A DNA stretch of 64,000 nucleotides from Gelidibacter sediminis. GTDB taxonomy: Bacteria > Bacteroidota > Bacteroidia > Flavobacteriales > Flavobacteriaceae. The notes under the pieces were generated by a model. It was not told the DNA's origin. It ran no database searches and saw only the letters and a program-made list of their open reading frames with translations. The translations under genes and the position numbers were made by a program. Location of the stretch: assembly GCF_004364975.1 (NCBI RefSeq), contig NZ_SOBW01000007.1, positions 372,001 through 436,000 of the forward strand, given 5' to 3'. Position 1 is the first letter of the stretch; each line of letters begins with the position of its first letter. This document shows positions 23,384 through 31,387 of this stretch, piece after piece.

Positions 23384-24982
23384 ATGAGTACCAAAATAAA
23401 TTCAAGCATGTCTCTAGCGAAACCCGATTCGCAAACGCTTTCTAAAACCCAAAAAATTGCCGTAGCATTAGGAGTTGTGGGACTGTTTATCATGGCCTTG
23501 GCACTTTTTAATGTTGATTTCCCCAATAAAATAATATTTCTGTCCCTCTCCTTAGGACTAATTACGGCAGGCACCATTATGTTCTCGAACAATGCTTATT
23601 TAACAAAACAAGCAGGGATTAAAAATGATGGAGTTTGGTTTAAGTCCATTGCTTCACGCGGACTTTGGGGTTGGGCTTTAGGGATTGCGCTTACCCTTTT
23701 TTATGTTGTTCTTTATTTTAAGGCAGAATGGCTCGGACTTGCCGCTGACGGTGGCGTGAACGGTGGACTGGTAGCAATGTTTGATCCTTTAAGTAGATTG
23801 CTGAATGGCGGCCCCGCAAGTCAATGGTTTGTATATGGCACATTGTATACGGTAGCTATTTTAGTCTTTGGCTATAAATTTATGCTCAAATACCGCCATA
23901 ACCGTTACGAACAGTTACGCACCATTTCAGTGATGTTCTTTCAATTGGCCTTTGCCTTCTTAATTCCGGAATTTATGGCGCGGTTAAATTCAGAAACCTT
24001 TAGCCTTCCGTATTATGATTTAAAGAATATTTGGCCCCTTAATTTTTACAATTTTGACAAGTATCGTGTGGATTCTATGATTGAAGCGGGAGATATCGGT
24101 TTGGCATTTTTAATTTTCGGAATTGTTTCGATTTTTGTCATTTCTCCAATTTTGACTTATAAATACGGTAAACGGTGGTATTGTTCTTGGGTGTGTGGTT
24201 GCGGTGGACTTGCTGAAACGGCAGGAGATCCGTTTCGCCATCTGAGCGATAAAAGTCAATTTGCATGGAAAGTTGAACGTTGGGTAGTACACAGCGTGGT
24301 GGTATTTGTCACATTGATGACCACTGCGGTTATTTATTCGTATTTAGGAAATGATTCCAGTAAATATTGGCTAACAAAAGATGTGTTTCTTCTTGGCGTT
24401 GCCGGATTACTCACTGTAGTATTCGCTTGGGTGATGATTTTTAAACGTAAAGAATTGGCAAAGGATGCCCAATATGGTGCCATTGGCTATTTTGTGATTA
24501 TCATGGTGCTCATCGGGATGCATTATTTTAGCGGCACTAAAAATGTCTTTTTGGTGGATACTTATTTCCTAAAGTCATCTTACGGCTTTTTAATCGGTGC
24601 CATATTTTCGGGCGTGATTGGTGTTGGATTTTATCCCATTTTTGGGAACCGCGTTTGGTGTCGTTTTGGTTGCCCAATGGCCGCAATGTTAGGTTTCCAG
24701 CAACGTTTGTTTTCAAAATTTAGAATCACCACCAACGGTGGCCAATGTATTTCGTGTGGCAACTGTTCTACCTATTGCGAAATGGGTATTGATGTGCGTG
24801 CCTATGCTCAAAAAGGCGAAAATATTGTAAGAAGTAGTTGCGTAGGCTGTGGCATTTGTGCTGCTGTATGCCCAAGAGGGGTCTTGAAATTGGAGAATGA
24901 TTCTATGAATGGGCGCATCAACAGCAACGATATCCTATTAGGTAATGACGTGGATTTGATGGATTTGGTAAATCAAAAATAG
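23384..24982 (+). CDS. Membrane-bound 4Fe-4S protein (NosR/NapH/CcoG-like polyferredoxin)
   Basis: 532 residues from ATG 23384. A GTG at 23360 lies inside the right palindrome and is rejected. About eight to ten hydrophobic segments surround two NosR/NapH-type cysteine signatures, CSWVCGCGG (about 268) and CRFGCP (about 430). Then come two ferredoxin-like clusters, CISCGNCSTYC and CVGCGICAAVCP, near the C terminus. Such proteins pass electrons across the inner membrane from quinol or NAD(P)H-linked partners. The adjacent FAD oxidoreductase is the natural partner. Within arsS neighbourhoods this pair could reduce an arsenical or supply the fatty-acid-hydroxylase-like enzyme; that is inference. 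Confidence 0.88.
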   Translation: MSTKINSSMSLAKPDSQTLSKTQKIAVALGVVGLFIMALALFNVDFPNKIIFLSLSLGLITAGTIMFSNNAYLTKQAGIKNDGVWFKSIASRGLWGWALGIALTLFYVVLYFKAEWLGLAADGGVNGGLVAMFDPLSRLLNGGPASQWFVYGTLYTVAILVFGYKFMLKYRHNRYEQLRTISVMFFQLAFAFLIPEFMARLNSETFSLPYYDLKNIWPLNFYNFDKYRVDSMIEAGDIGLAFLIFGIVSIFVISPILTYKYGKRWYCSWVCGCGGLAETAGDPFRHLSDKSQFAWKVERWVVHSVVVFVTLMTTAVIYSYLGNDSSKYWLTKDVFLLGVAGLLTVVFAWVMIFKRKELAKDAQYGAIGYFVIIMVLIGMHYFSGTKNVFLVDTYFLKSSYGFLIGAIFSGVIGVGFYPIFGNRVWCRFGCPMAAMLGFQQRLFSKFRITTNGGQCISCGNCSTYCEMGIDVRAYAQKGENIVRSSCVGCGICAAVCPRGVLKLENDSMNGRINSNDILLGNDVDLMDLVNQK

Positions 24983-25090
24983 CATGAGGCAACCTTGATT
25001 TTTATCTTATATTTTTGAATTAAGTCTTCTCATACTAATGTATAATCATACTACCGTCTCATCCGTGACCATGTTCCGCAAACAAATGTT

Positions 25091-25098
25091 ACTTTTGC
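25091..25098 (+). promoter_or_regulatory. Candidate -7 element before the DPM1-like gene
   Basis: TACTTTTG followed by CACC matches TAnnTTTG and lies 20 bases before ATG 25118, which implies a very short leader. No TTTG occurs at the ideal -33 spacing. The element suggests that the glycosyltransferase trio has its own transcript. Confidence 0.45.
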
Positions 25099-25117
25099 AC
25101 CACCGTTAAATCATCTG

Positions 25118-25810
25118 ATGTCCATTATTAAAGTAATCATTCCTGCCTACAACGAAGCAGATTCTATAGGGCTTGTCATTAAAGACATTCCAGATATAGT
25201 AGATGAAGTTATTGTGGTCAACAACAACTCTACAGACGCTACTGCCGAAGTAGCGCAACGTGCAGGTGCTACCGTATTATTAGAATCTCAAATGGGTTAT
25301 GGCTATGCGTGTCTAAAAGGCATGGCGTATATTGCAACGCTGTCTACAACACCAGATATCATCGTTTTTATGGATGGTGATTATAGCGACTATCCTGAGG
25401 AATTACATAAAATTGTACGGCCTATTTTAGAAGAAAACGTTGATTTTGTTGTCGGATCTAGAGTGCAACGTCTACAGGAAAAAGGCTCCATGACGCCCCA
25501 ACAACACTTTGGAAATTGGCTGGCCACATTTTTAATGCGGATTCTTTTTGGCGCTACATTTACGGATCTCGGTCCGTTTAGAGCTATCAAATATCAGAAG
25601 CTGCTCGATTTACACATGCAGGACAAAACATACGGTTGGACTATTGAAATGCAACTAAAGGCTCTAAAACAAGATTTAACCTATACTGAAATTCCCGTAA
25701 AATATAAAAAAAGAATTGGCGTCTCAAAAGTATCAGGAACCATAAAAGGTACTATCTTTGCGGGCGTAAAAATCCTAGGTTGGATTTTTAAATATAGTTT
25801 TAAGAAATGA
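25118..25810 (+). CDS. Family 2 glycosyltransferase, dolichyl-phosphate-mannose-synthase-like
   Basis: 230 residues, GT-A fold. The motif order is IIPAYNEADSIG, VVNNNSTD, GYGYACLKGM, then DGDYSDY (DxD site) and GPFRAIKY, with KMxGxS-type KRIGVSKVSGT near the end. This is the layout of polyprenyl-phosphate glycosyltransferases that charge undecaprenyl phosphate with a sugar. The short hydrophobic C terminus (IFAGVKILGWIFKYSF) would associate with the membrane. Four-base overlap with the next glycosyltransferase gene (ATGA at 25807). It follows the arsenosugar block after a 135-base gap. Confidence 0.88.
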   Translation: MSIIKVIIPAYNEADSIGLVIKDIPDIVDEVIVVNNNSTDATAEVAQRAGATVLLESQMGYGYACLKGMAYIATLSTTPDIIVFMDGDYSDYPEELHKIVRPILEENVDFVVGSRVQRLQEKGSMTPQQHFGNWLATFLMRILFGATFTDLGPFRAIKYQKLLDLHMQDKTYGWTIEMQLKALKQDLTYTEIPVKYKKRIGVSKVSGTIKGTIFAGVKILGWIFKYSFKK

Positions 25811-27297
25811 TTCTAGAATCCTTTATCATAGTTGTTTACACTATTGCTCTCGTACTTATTTTGTTATATGCATTAGCGCAACTCAACCTTTTAATTAATT
25901 ATTTATCTGCAAAAAAGAAGACGGACACTTCTGAAGTTTTCGATTTTTCTAACCCTGAAGAAATTCCTTTTGTCACCATTCAACTTCCTGTTTATAATGA
26001 GATGTACGTTATGGACCGTCTGTTGGAAAACATCGCTTTAATAGATTACCCAAAGGACAAATTAGAAATTCAAGTTCTTGATGATTCTACTGACGAAACT
26101 GTTGAGTCTACCTTTCAACACGTTCAAAAATTAAAAGCTTCAGGTCTCGATATTCAGCATATCCGTCGTACGGATAGAAGTGGCTTTAAAGCGGGCGCTT
26201 TAAAAGAAGGTTTAAAAATTGCTAAAGGAGAGTTTATTGCCATTTTTGACGCTGACTTCTTACCAAAACCAAATTGGCTTAAACAGACAATTCCTTATTT
26301 TAAAGACGAAGAAATTGGCGTGGTACAAACCCGTTGGGGACATATCAATAGAAATTATTCGATACTTACAAAAATTCAAGCCTTTGCTTTAGATGCGCAT
26401 TTCACCTTAGAACAAGTTGGCCGTAATAGTAAAGGGCACTTTATCAATTTTAATGGTACCGCTGGTGTGTGGCGTAAAACCTGTATCCTTGATGCTGGAA
26501 ACTGGGAAGGCGACACGCTTACTGAAGATTTAGATTTAAGTTATAGAGCACAACTTAAAAATTGGAAGTTTAAATATCTAGAAAATGTAGAAACACCTGC
26601 TGAATTGCCTGTGGTCATCAGTGCAGCCCGTTCGCAACAATTCCGCTGGAACAAAGGTGGTGCTGAGAATTTCAGAAAAATGATGTGGCGGGTATTAACT
26701 TCAAAAAACATCTCCTTTAAAACGAAGGTGCACGGCCTCTTACATCTTTTAAACAGTACCATGTTTTTAAACGTCTTCTTGGTAGCTATTTTAAGTATCC
26801 CAATGTTGTATATTAAAAACGAATATGCCCACTTGAGATTCTACTTTTATTTTATGAGTTTCTTCGTAGTAAGTACCATCATCTTTTTTGTGTGTTATTG
26901 GATGATGTATAAAGAGATTTATGGTAAGGGCTTTAAAAACTTCTTTACCTATGTTGGGTTGTTTTTTACCTTTTTCTCCATTGCGATGGGGTTCTCGCTC
27001 CATAATTCCATTGCCGTTATTGAAGGACATATTGGTAAGCGAAGTGAATTTATCAGAACACCAAAGTTTAATATCAGCACATTGAAGGACACTTGGAAAG
27101 GCAATAAGTACTTGCGTAAAAAAGTGTCGATGAACGTTATTTTTGAAGGCGCTCTAATGCTTTATTTTGGATTTGGATTATATAGCGCCTTTGTAGTAGG
27201 TGACCAGGGCGGCGACTTTGGGTTGTTTCCTTTTCACTTGATGCTTTTTGTTGGGTTTGGGTATGTGTTTTTCAAATCGTTGACATCTAAAGCATAA
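25807..27297 (+). CDS. Processive family 2 glycosyltransferase (cellulose-synthase-like)
   Basis: 496 residues. The GT2 catalytic set is complete: QLPVYNEMYV, LDDSTDE, FDADFLP (DxD), TEDLDLSYRA (catalytic base ED) and the QQFRW acceptor motif (Q/RxxRW). One N-terminal helix (about 5-30) and at least four C-terminal helices (from about residue 315) place the catalytic domain at the inner face of the membrane. No PilZ domain is present. Related flavobacterial proteins make glycolipids or short polysaccharides. Overlaps its upstream neighbour, so both are in one transcript, and a strong terminator hairpin follows. Confidence 0.9.
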   Translation: MILESFIIVVYTIALVLILLYALAQLNLLINYLSAKKKTDTSEVFDFSNPEEIPFVTIQLPVYNEMYVMDRLLENIALIDYPKDKLEIQVLDDSTDETVESTFQHVQKLKASGLDIQHIRRTDRSGFKAGALKEGLKIAKGEFIAIFDADFLPKPNWLKQTIPYFKDEEIGVVQTRWGHINRNYSILTKIQAFALDAHFTLEQVGRNSKGHFINFNGTAGVWRKTCILDAGNWEGDTLTEDLDLSYRAQLKNWKFKYLENVETPAELPVVISAARSQQFRWNKGGAENFRKMMWRVLTSKNISFKTKVHGLLHLLNSTMFLNVFLVAILSIPMLYIKNEYAHLRFYFYFMSFFVVSTIIFFVCYWMMYKEIYGKGFKNFFTYVGLFFTFFSIAMGFSLHNSIAVIEGHIGKRSEFIRTPKFNISTLKDTWKGNKYLRKKVSMNVIFEGALMLYFGFGLYSAFVVGDQGGDFGLFPFHLMLFVGFGYVFFKSLTSKA

Positions 27298-27320
27298 ATA
27301 GAAGCAGAAAGAAATTAATG

Positions 27321-27360
27321 ACCTGATAATTGTTAAGCACTAACATTTATCAGGTTTTTT
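27321..27360 (+). terminator. Rho-independent terminator after the processive GT2 gene
   Basis: ACCTGATAA and TTATCAGGT form a nine-base stem with an inner TGTTA/TAACA extension, followed by TTTTTT. It lies 24 bases behind the GT2 stop and covers the TTG at 27330 that could be mistaken for the start of the next gene. Confidence 0.8.
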
Positions 27361-27467
27361 GTTTGACAATTATTGATAAAGACGCGAAGTTATTAAAGCA
27401 AAAATCTACCTATCTTGTCAATCCTTATGAACCCAAAGTCTCCTTAGATAACCCGACAACGTGTAGC

Positions 27468-28871
27468 ATGTTTCATCCAGCCCTTCTAAAAGTATATCAA
27501 TCGCCCCTACTTTGGGCATTATTGAGCATATTACTTTATGGATTTTTTGCTTATGATCTGGTCAGGACAGATTACACCAAGCTTATAGTATTATATACCG
27601 CCCTATTTATAGGGTTTTATAAACTCCTCCAAAACAAGAACATAAATTTCAATTTCTTAGTAGTAGTAGCCATTTTATTAAGATTGGTATTTTTATTTGC
27701 TACACCTAATCTATCACAGGATTTCTACAGATTTATATGGGATGGCAGGATGTTATTGCAAGGCTTCAACCCCTACCTTTTTACACCAGAATCGTTTATA
27801 AGTGCTGCCCAATTCCCCATTGCCCAAGCCCAACAACTATACAGCGGCATGGGCTTATTAAACGCAAGCCATTTTACAAACTACCCGCCGATAAAACAAT
27901 TTGTATTTATGATTGCGGCGCTGTTTTCTGGCAAAAGCATATTTGGTTCTGTCATTATATTTAGAATCTTTTTAATTGCAGCCGATATAGGAACCCTTTA
28001 TATTGGAGCAAAGCTCTTAAAGCGACTAAAAATACCTGTAAGGCACATCTTCTGGTATATTTTAAATCCGTTTATCATCATTGAACTCACCGGCAATCTC
28101 CATTTTGAAGGATTAATGCTCTTTTTTCTGGTGTTGAGTTTTTATCTTTTGCATTTGGGCAATTGGAAAATAGCCGCGGTTGTTTTTGCGCTATCAGTAT
28201 CGGTAAAACTATTTCCACTTTTATTCTTGCCCCTGTTTTATAAGTTTTTCGTGAATCGTAAGCCTACTACTGCTGGAGCTTCTATCACTAATTTAGAAAC
28301 TCCAAAGTTGAATTTTCAAGCCTTACTCGGGTTTTATACTATCGTGGGCATTACTACTCTACTATTGTTTATGCCATTTTATTCTTCAGAATTCCTTTGC
28401 AATTATTCAGAAACGGTAGGCTTGTGGTTTAGTAATTTCGAATTTAATGCGAGTCTCTATTATATAGCTAGAGAAATTGGTTATATGACCACTGGGTACA
28501 ACCAAATTGCTATCCTCGGGAAATTCATCCCCATCGTGACAGTTGTAGTGGTCCTACTTTTTACATTTTTTAGGAGAAATAATACATGGCACGACCTGAT
28601 GGTTTCTATGCTTTTGGTAGCAACTATCTATTTCTTTATCTCAACCACCATTCATCCTTGGTATTTGGCCACGCTTGTGTTGCTATCTATATTTACCAAC
28701 TATAAATTTCCGATCGTCTGGTCGTTTGTAATTATTTTAAGTTATTTAGCCTATGCCAACTCAGACCATACAGAGAATTTATGGATTGTTGCCATTCAAT
28801 ACATGGTAGTATATGCTGTATTTTTCTGGGAAATCTTCAAAAAAAAAGACCGCCAAACAGCAGTCTTATGA
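27468..28871 (+). CDS. Polytopic GT87-type mannosyltransferase-like membrane protein
   Basis: 467 residues from ATG 27468. The in-frame upstream extension starts within a terminator and is rejected. About eleven hydrophobic segments alternate with short loops; the first periplasmic loop contains NLSQDFYRFIWDGRMLLQGFNPY, the acidic DGR motif typical of GT-C/GT87 enzymes that use polyprenyl-phosphate sugars. Later loops include NFEFNASLYYIAREIGY and ISTTIHPWYLATL. Such enzymes transfer a sugar from a polyprenyl donor to a lipid or glycan on the outer face of the inner membrane. The DPM1-like enzyme at 25118 would make exactly such a donor, so a functional link is likely. Its 3-prime end contains the terminator of the convergent gene. 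Confidence 0.8.
   Translation: MFHPALLKVYQSPLLWALLSILLYGFFAYDLVRTDYTKLIVLYTALFIGFYKLLQNKNINFNFLVVVAILLRLVFLFATPNLSQDFYRFIWDGRMLLQGFNPYLFTPESFISAAQFPIAQAQQLYSGMGLLNASHFTNYPPIKQFVFMIAALFSGKSIFGSVIIFRIFLIAADIGTLYIGAKLLKRLKIPVRHIFWYILNPFIIIELTGNLHFEGLMLFFLVLSFYLLHLGNWKIAAVVFALSVSVKLFPLLFLPLFYKFFVNRKPTTAGASITNLETPKLNFQALLGFYTIVGITTLLLFMPFYSSEFLCNYSETVGLWFSNFEFNASLYYIAREIGYMTTGYNQIAILGKFIPIVTVVVVLLFTFFRRNNTWHDLMVSMLLVATIYFFISTTIHPWYLATLVLLSIFTNYKFPIVWSFVIILSYLAYANSDHTENLWIVAIQYMVVYAVFFWEIFKKKDRQTAVL
28838..28867 (-). terminator. Terminator of the 28889 gene inside the end of the GT87-like gene
   Basis: On the minus strand AAGACTGC pairs with GCGGTCTT (one G-U pair) around a six-base loop and runs into at least eight T. 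It lies fully within the last codons of the convergent glycosyltransferase gene. Confidence 0.7.
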
Positions 28872-28888
28872 AATAAATTATAACAGTA

Positions 28889-29248
28889 TTAAATCGCTTT
28901 TAGGCGCACTATTGTAAAAATCTCCTCTTCTTCATCAAATCCATTCTCATCTTTAGTAACCACCTTCTTGACGGTATAGGTGACTTCAAATTTTTGGTTT
29001 AAAAAGACCTCGCCATCCAAATCAAATTCTTTTGAAACCGATTCACTCACCTTTTGAAAGGTCATAGTGTATTCAGAGTCGTCCTCTTTATGTTGGGCTA
29101 TAAAATTGTACCCATATCCTTCATTTCCATCATAAACACCAACAATACTCATTTCTTGGATAGAGTTAATTGCCGTGAAATGCATTGGTTTAACAGACAT
29201 TAGAATAAGACATAACACAGAAAGTGCCATTATAAATTTTGTTTTCAT
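28889..29248 (-). CDS. Small secreted protein of unknown function
   Basis: 119 residues. A signal peptide (about residues 1-28, MALSVLCLILMSVKPMHFTA core) is followed by a beta-rich domain with an acidic loop (KDENGFDEEEEIF). The pattern resembles small lipocalin-like or DUF-type periplasmic proteins that follow a GVYDGNEGYGYNFIA start, but no family is certain. It is a single gene with a strong terminator and is not clearly linked to its neighbours. Confidence 0.65.
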   Translation of the reverse strand: MKTKFIMALSVLCLILMSVKPMHFTAINSIQEMSIVGVYDGNEGYGYNFIAQHKEDDSEYTMTFQKVSESVSKEFDLDGEVFLNQKFEVTYTVKKVVTKDENGFDEEEEIFTIVRLKAI

Positions 29249-29390
29249 AATAATTTATTTTGTTTTAATAAAAGCTTTATAAGGTTTCGGAAATTGGCCA
29301 CAACAAGTCCGTTGGCTTTTAGCAACCTCAATCTAACTGAGGCGTGCACGTGGATTTTAATATGGAATAGCGACTATAAAATCTAACAAA

Positions 29391-29804
29391 TTAAGATTCA
29401 AAAACTTCAGAAGGAGTGTCAAAACATTTAAATTCTACCGTATAATCATTAGGGTCTTTAACAAAAAATGAATGATGCGCACCTTTTTTATGCTCCAAAA
29501 ACTTCACCTTAGAGGCAATTGGAACATTATGGGCATTAAGCCTTTCCAACATCTTATTCCATTCATCATGCAACAGGATTACTCCAAAATGAAATGATGG
29601 TAAAATATCACCATTAAAATTATAGCTTTGGCAGTCAAATTTAAAAGGCCCACATTCTGTAAAAGTTATCTGATGTGTAAATAAATTAATATCAGCCCAT
29701 TTAACGTCAGAGCGTCCAATTTCTGCACTAAAAACATCTTTATAAAATATTTTAGTTTTGTTAATACTAATACATGGTAAAGCTAAATGAAATTGTGTTG
29801 CCAT
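29391..29804 (-). CDS. VOC (glyoxalase/dioxygenase-like) family protein
   Basis: 137 residues forming a vicinal-oxygen-chelate fold. A first half starting FHLALPCISINKTKIFYKDVF and a second half with HFGVIL and HHSFFVKDPNDYTVEFKCF end in the conserved Glu region. Metal ligands His near residue 8, His about 74 and Glu about 125 are in the expected places. Members range from glyoxalases to dioxygenases and antibiotic-binding proteins, so the activity is not assigned. The gene is isolated, with AT-rich flanks of 142 and 264 bases. Confidence 0.8.
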   Translation of the reverse strand: MATQFHLALPCISINKTKIFYKDVFSAEIGRSDVKWADINLFTHQITFTECGPFKFDCQSYNFNGDILPSFHFGVILLHDEWNKMLERLNAHNVPIASKVKFLEHKKGAHHSFFVKDPNDYTVEFKCFDTPSEVFES

Positions 29805-29977
29805 AATATGATTAATTTAACCTGTTAAACGACAATGCTTTGTAACAAAATTTAACTAGCCATAAAAAATAGCTTTAACAATTTCAATAATGGCTGGTAG
29901 GTTAAAGTTACATTATTTTTTAATACGGAAATAAGTGCAACGTAACTTTATTTAAGTGGCTTTATTGATGATAAGAC

Positions 29978-30010
29978 CAAAAAAGTTGCCCACATAATAG
30001 GCAACTTTTA
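29978..30010 (-). terminator. Terminator of the polyamine operon
   Basis: AAAAGTTGCC (29981-29990) and GGCAACTTTT (30000-30009) form a ten-base stem around a nine-base loop. On the minus strand it runs into TTTTTTGG. It lies about 60 bases past the last gene of the speA operon. Confidence 0.8.
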
Positions 30011-30068
30011 CTACTTTTTATGAGGCAGTACTTGCCCATACATTGGCAAAGCTACCCTATAATTATTA

Positions 30069-30407
30069 TTAATCGATATCTTCATCCAACTCAACTTCCG
30101 GATCGTCCTCACCCAATTCAGGGTCTTGAACCGCATCTGGATCGTCGCCTTCAAAATCTTCATAATCATCTTCATCATAATTCTCCATAGTCACTTGCAG
30201 TTTCGTGCTGACCTTAACAAGGTACTTTGTATCCTTTGTGGTCACTTCTACGGCCTCTACAATTTCATTGTTGGCATTCTTGAAAGTTATGATATTATCA
30301 TCATCATATCCATCAGGATATTTCTCTACCAACAACGAGAGAATTTCTGGCGTCAATTTTTTAAAATCGACGATTACGCGTTTTAGATTATCTCTTTTAG
30401 TGCTCAT
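30069..30407 (-). CDS. Small protein with highly acidic tail, in polyamine operon
   Basis: 112 residues. The N-terminal half (about 1-75) is a compact alpha-beta domain: KRVIVDFKKLTPEILSLLVE, then YPDGYDDDNIITFKN and VEAVEVTTKDTKYLVKVS. The C-terminal 38 residues are almost only Asp and Glu with a few Pro. The start follows the stop of the deoxyhypusine-synthase-like gene after two bases, so it is part of the operon. Similar proteins are widespread in flavobacteria without an established function. A polyanionic tail near polyamine enzymes could bind polyamines or act as a counter-ion; this is speculation. Confidence 0.75.
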   Translation of the reverse strand: MSTKRDNLKRVIVDFKKLTPEILSLLVEKYPDGYDDDNIITFKNANNEIVEAVEVTTKDTKYLVKVSTKLQVTMENYDEDDYEDFEGDDPDAVQDPELGEDDPEVELDEDID

Positions 30408-30409
30408 AA

Positions 30410-31387
30410 TTACATGTCTAATAGGTAGGCAAATATAAGTGGTGCAACAATTGTAGCATCACTTTCAATAATAAATTTTGGGGTATCAACATCTAATTTT
30501 CCCCAAGTTATTTTCTCATTAGGAACGGCTCCTGAGTATGAACCATAACTTGTTGTAGAATCGCTGATCTGACAGAAATAACTCCAGAATGGTGTATCTG
30601 TACGTTCCATATCTTGGTATAACATTGGCACCACACATATCGGGAAATCTCCTGCAATACCACCACCAATTTGAAAAAATCCAATACCGTTCTCTGAATT
30701 ATTTGTATACCAATCAGCCAAGAACGTCATATATTCTATTCCTGACTTTACGGTACTTGCTTTCAACTCTCCTTTAAGAACATAGCTTGCAAAGATATTA
30801 CCCATAGTGCTATCTTCCCAACCTGGTACAATTATAGGCAAATTTTTCTCTGCTGCTGCATACATCCAAGAATTTTTAAGGTCAATTTCATAGTACTCCT
30901 CAAGCACGCCACTCAAGAGCATTTTGTACATAAATTCGTGTGGAAAATAACGCTCTCCCTTAGCTTCGGCATCTTTCCAAATTTTGACAATATGTTTTTG
31001 TAAACGTCTGAAAGCCTCTTCCTCTGGAATACAGGTATCCGTAACACGGTTTAGACCTTTCTCCATTAAATCCCACTCTTCTTGAGGCGTTAAATCACGA
31101 TAATTAGGTACGCGTTTGTAATGTGAATGTGCTACCAAATTCATAATATCTTCTTCAAGATTCGCCCCTGTACAAGAAATAATCTGTACTTTATCTTGGC
31201 GGATCATTTCTCCAAATATTTTACCTATCTCGGCTGTACTCATTGCACCGGCCAAAGACACTAACATTTTAGATCCTTTTGCCAACTGTGCTTCATAGCC
31301 TTTAGCGGCATCAACCAATGCTGCTGCATTAAAATGCAAGTAGTAATGTTCAATAAAATTTGAAATAGGTCCTTTAGTTGTCGTCAT
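30410..31387 (-). CDS. Deoxyhypusine synthase-like enzyme (homospermidine synthase candidate)
   Basis: 325 residues from ATG 31387, the start chosen because upstream in-frame Mets lie in the agmatinase gene; the reading frames overlap by 14 bases. The DHS fold is clear. NAD-site segments include SLAGAMSTAEIGKIF, SCTGANLEEDIMNL and GFFQIGGGIAGDFP, and the active Lys297 sits in ITWGKLDVDTP, matching the catalytic lysine of human DHS. Bacteria lack eIF5A, so the reaction is probably aminobutyl transfer to a free polyamine (homospermidine-type) or a related step using agmatine or putrescine. Position after speA and speB supports this. Confidence 0.85.
   Translation of the reverse strand: MTTTKGPISNFIEHYYLHFNAAALVDAAKGYEAQLAKGSKMLVSLAGAMSTAEIGKIFGEMIRQDKVQIISCTGANLEEDIMNLVAHSHYKRVPNYRDLTPQEEWDLMEKGLNRVTDTCIPEEEAFRRLQKHIVKIWKDAEAKGERYFPHEFMYKMLLSGVLEEYYEIDLKNSWMYAAAEKNLPIIVPGWEDSTMGNIFASYVLKGELKASTVKSGIEYMTFLADWYTNNSENGIGFFQIGGGIAGDFPICVVPMLYQDMERTDTPFWSYFCQISDSTTSYGSYSGAVPNEKITWGKLDVDTPKFIIESDATIVAPLIFAYLLDM

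Noticed and set aside
23360-23386. GTG start at 23360 for the polyferredoxin
   Set aside because: It lies inside the right REP palindrome; ATG 23384 follows immediately and gives the usual N terminus.
27330-27467. TTG start at 27330 for the GT87-like gene
   Set aside because: It falls within the terminator hairpin of the preceding gene; the extra 46 residues do not look like membrane-protein sequence.
30410-31387. True deoxyhypusine synthase
   Set aside because: The substrate protein eIF5A is absent from bacteria; the polyamine operon context favours a free-polyamine product.
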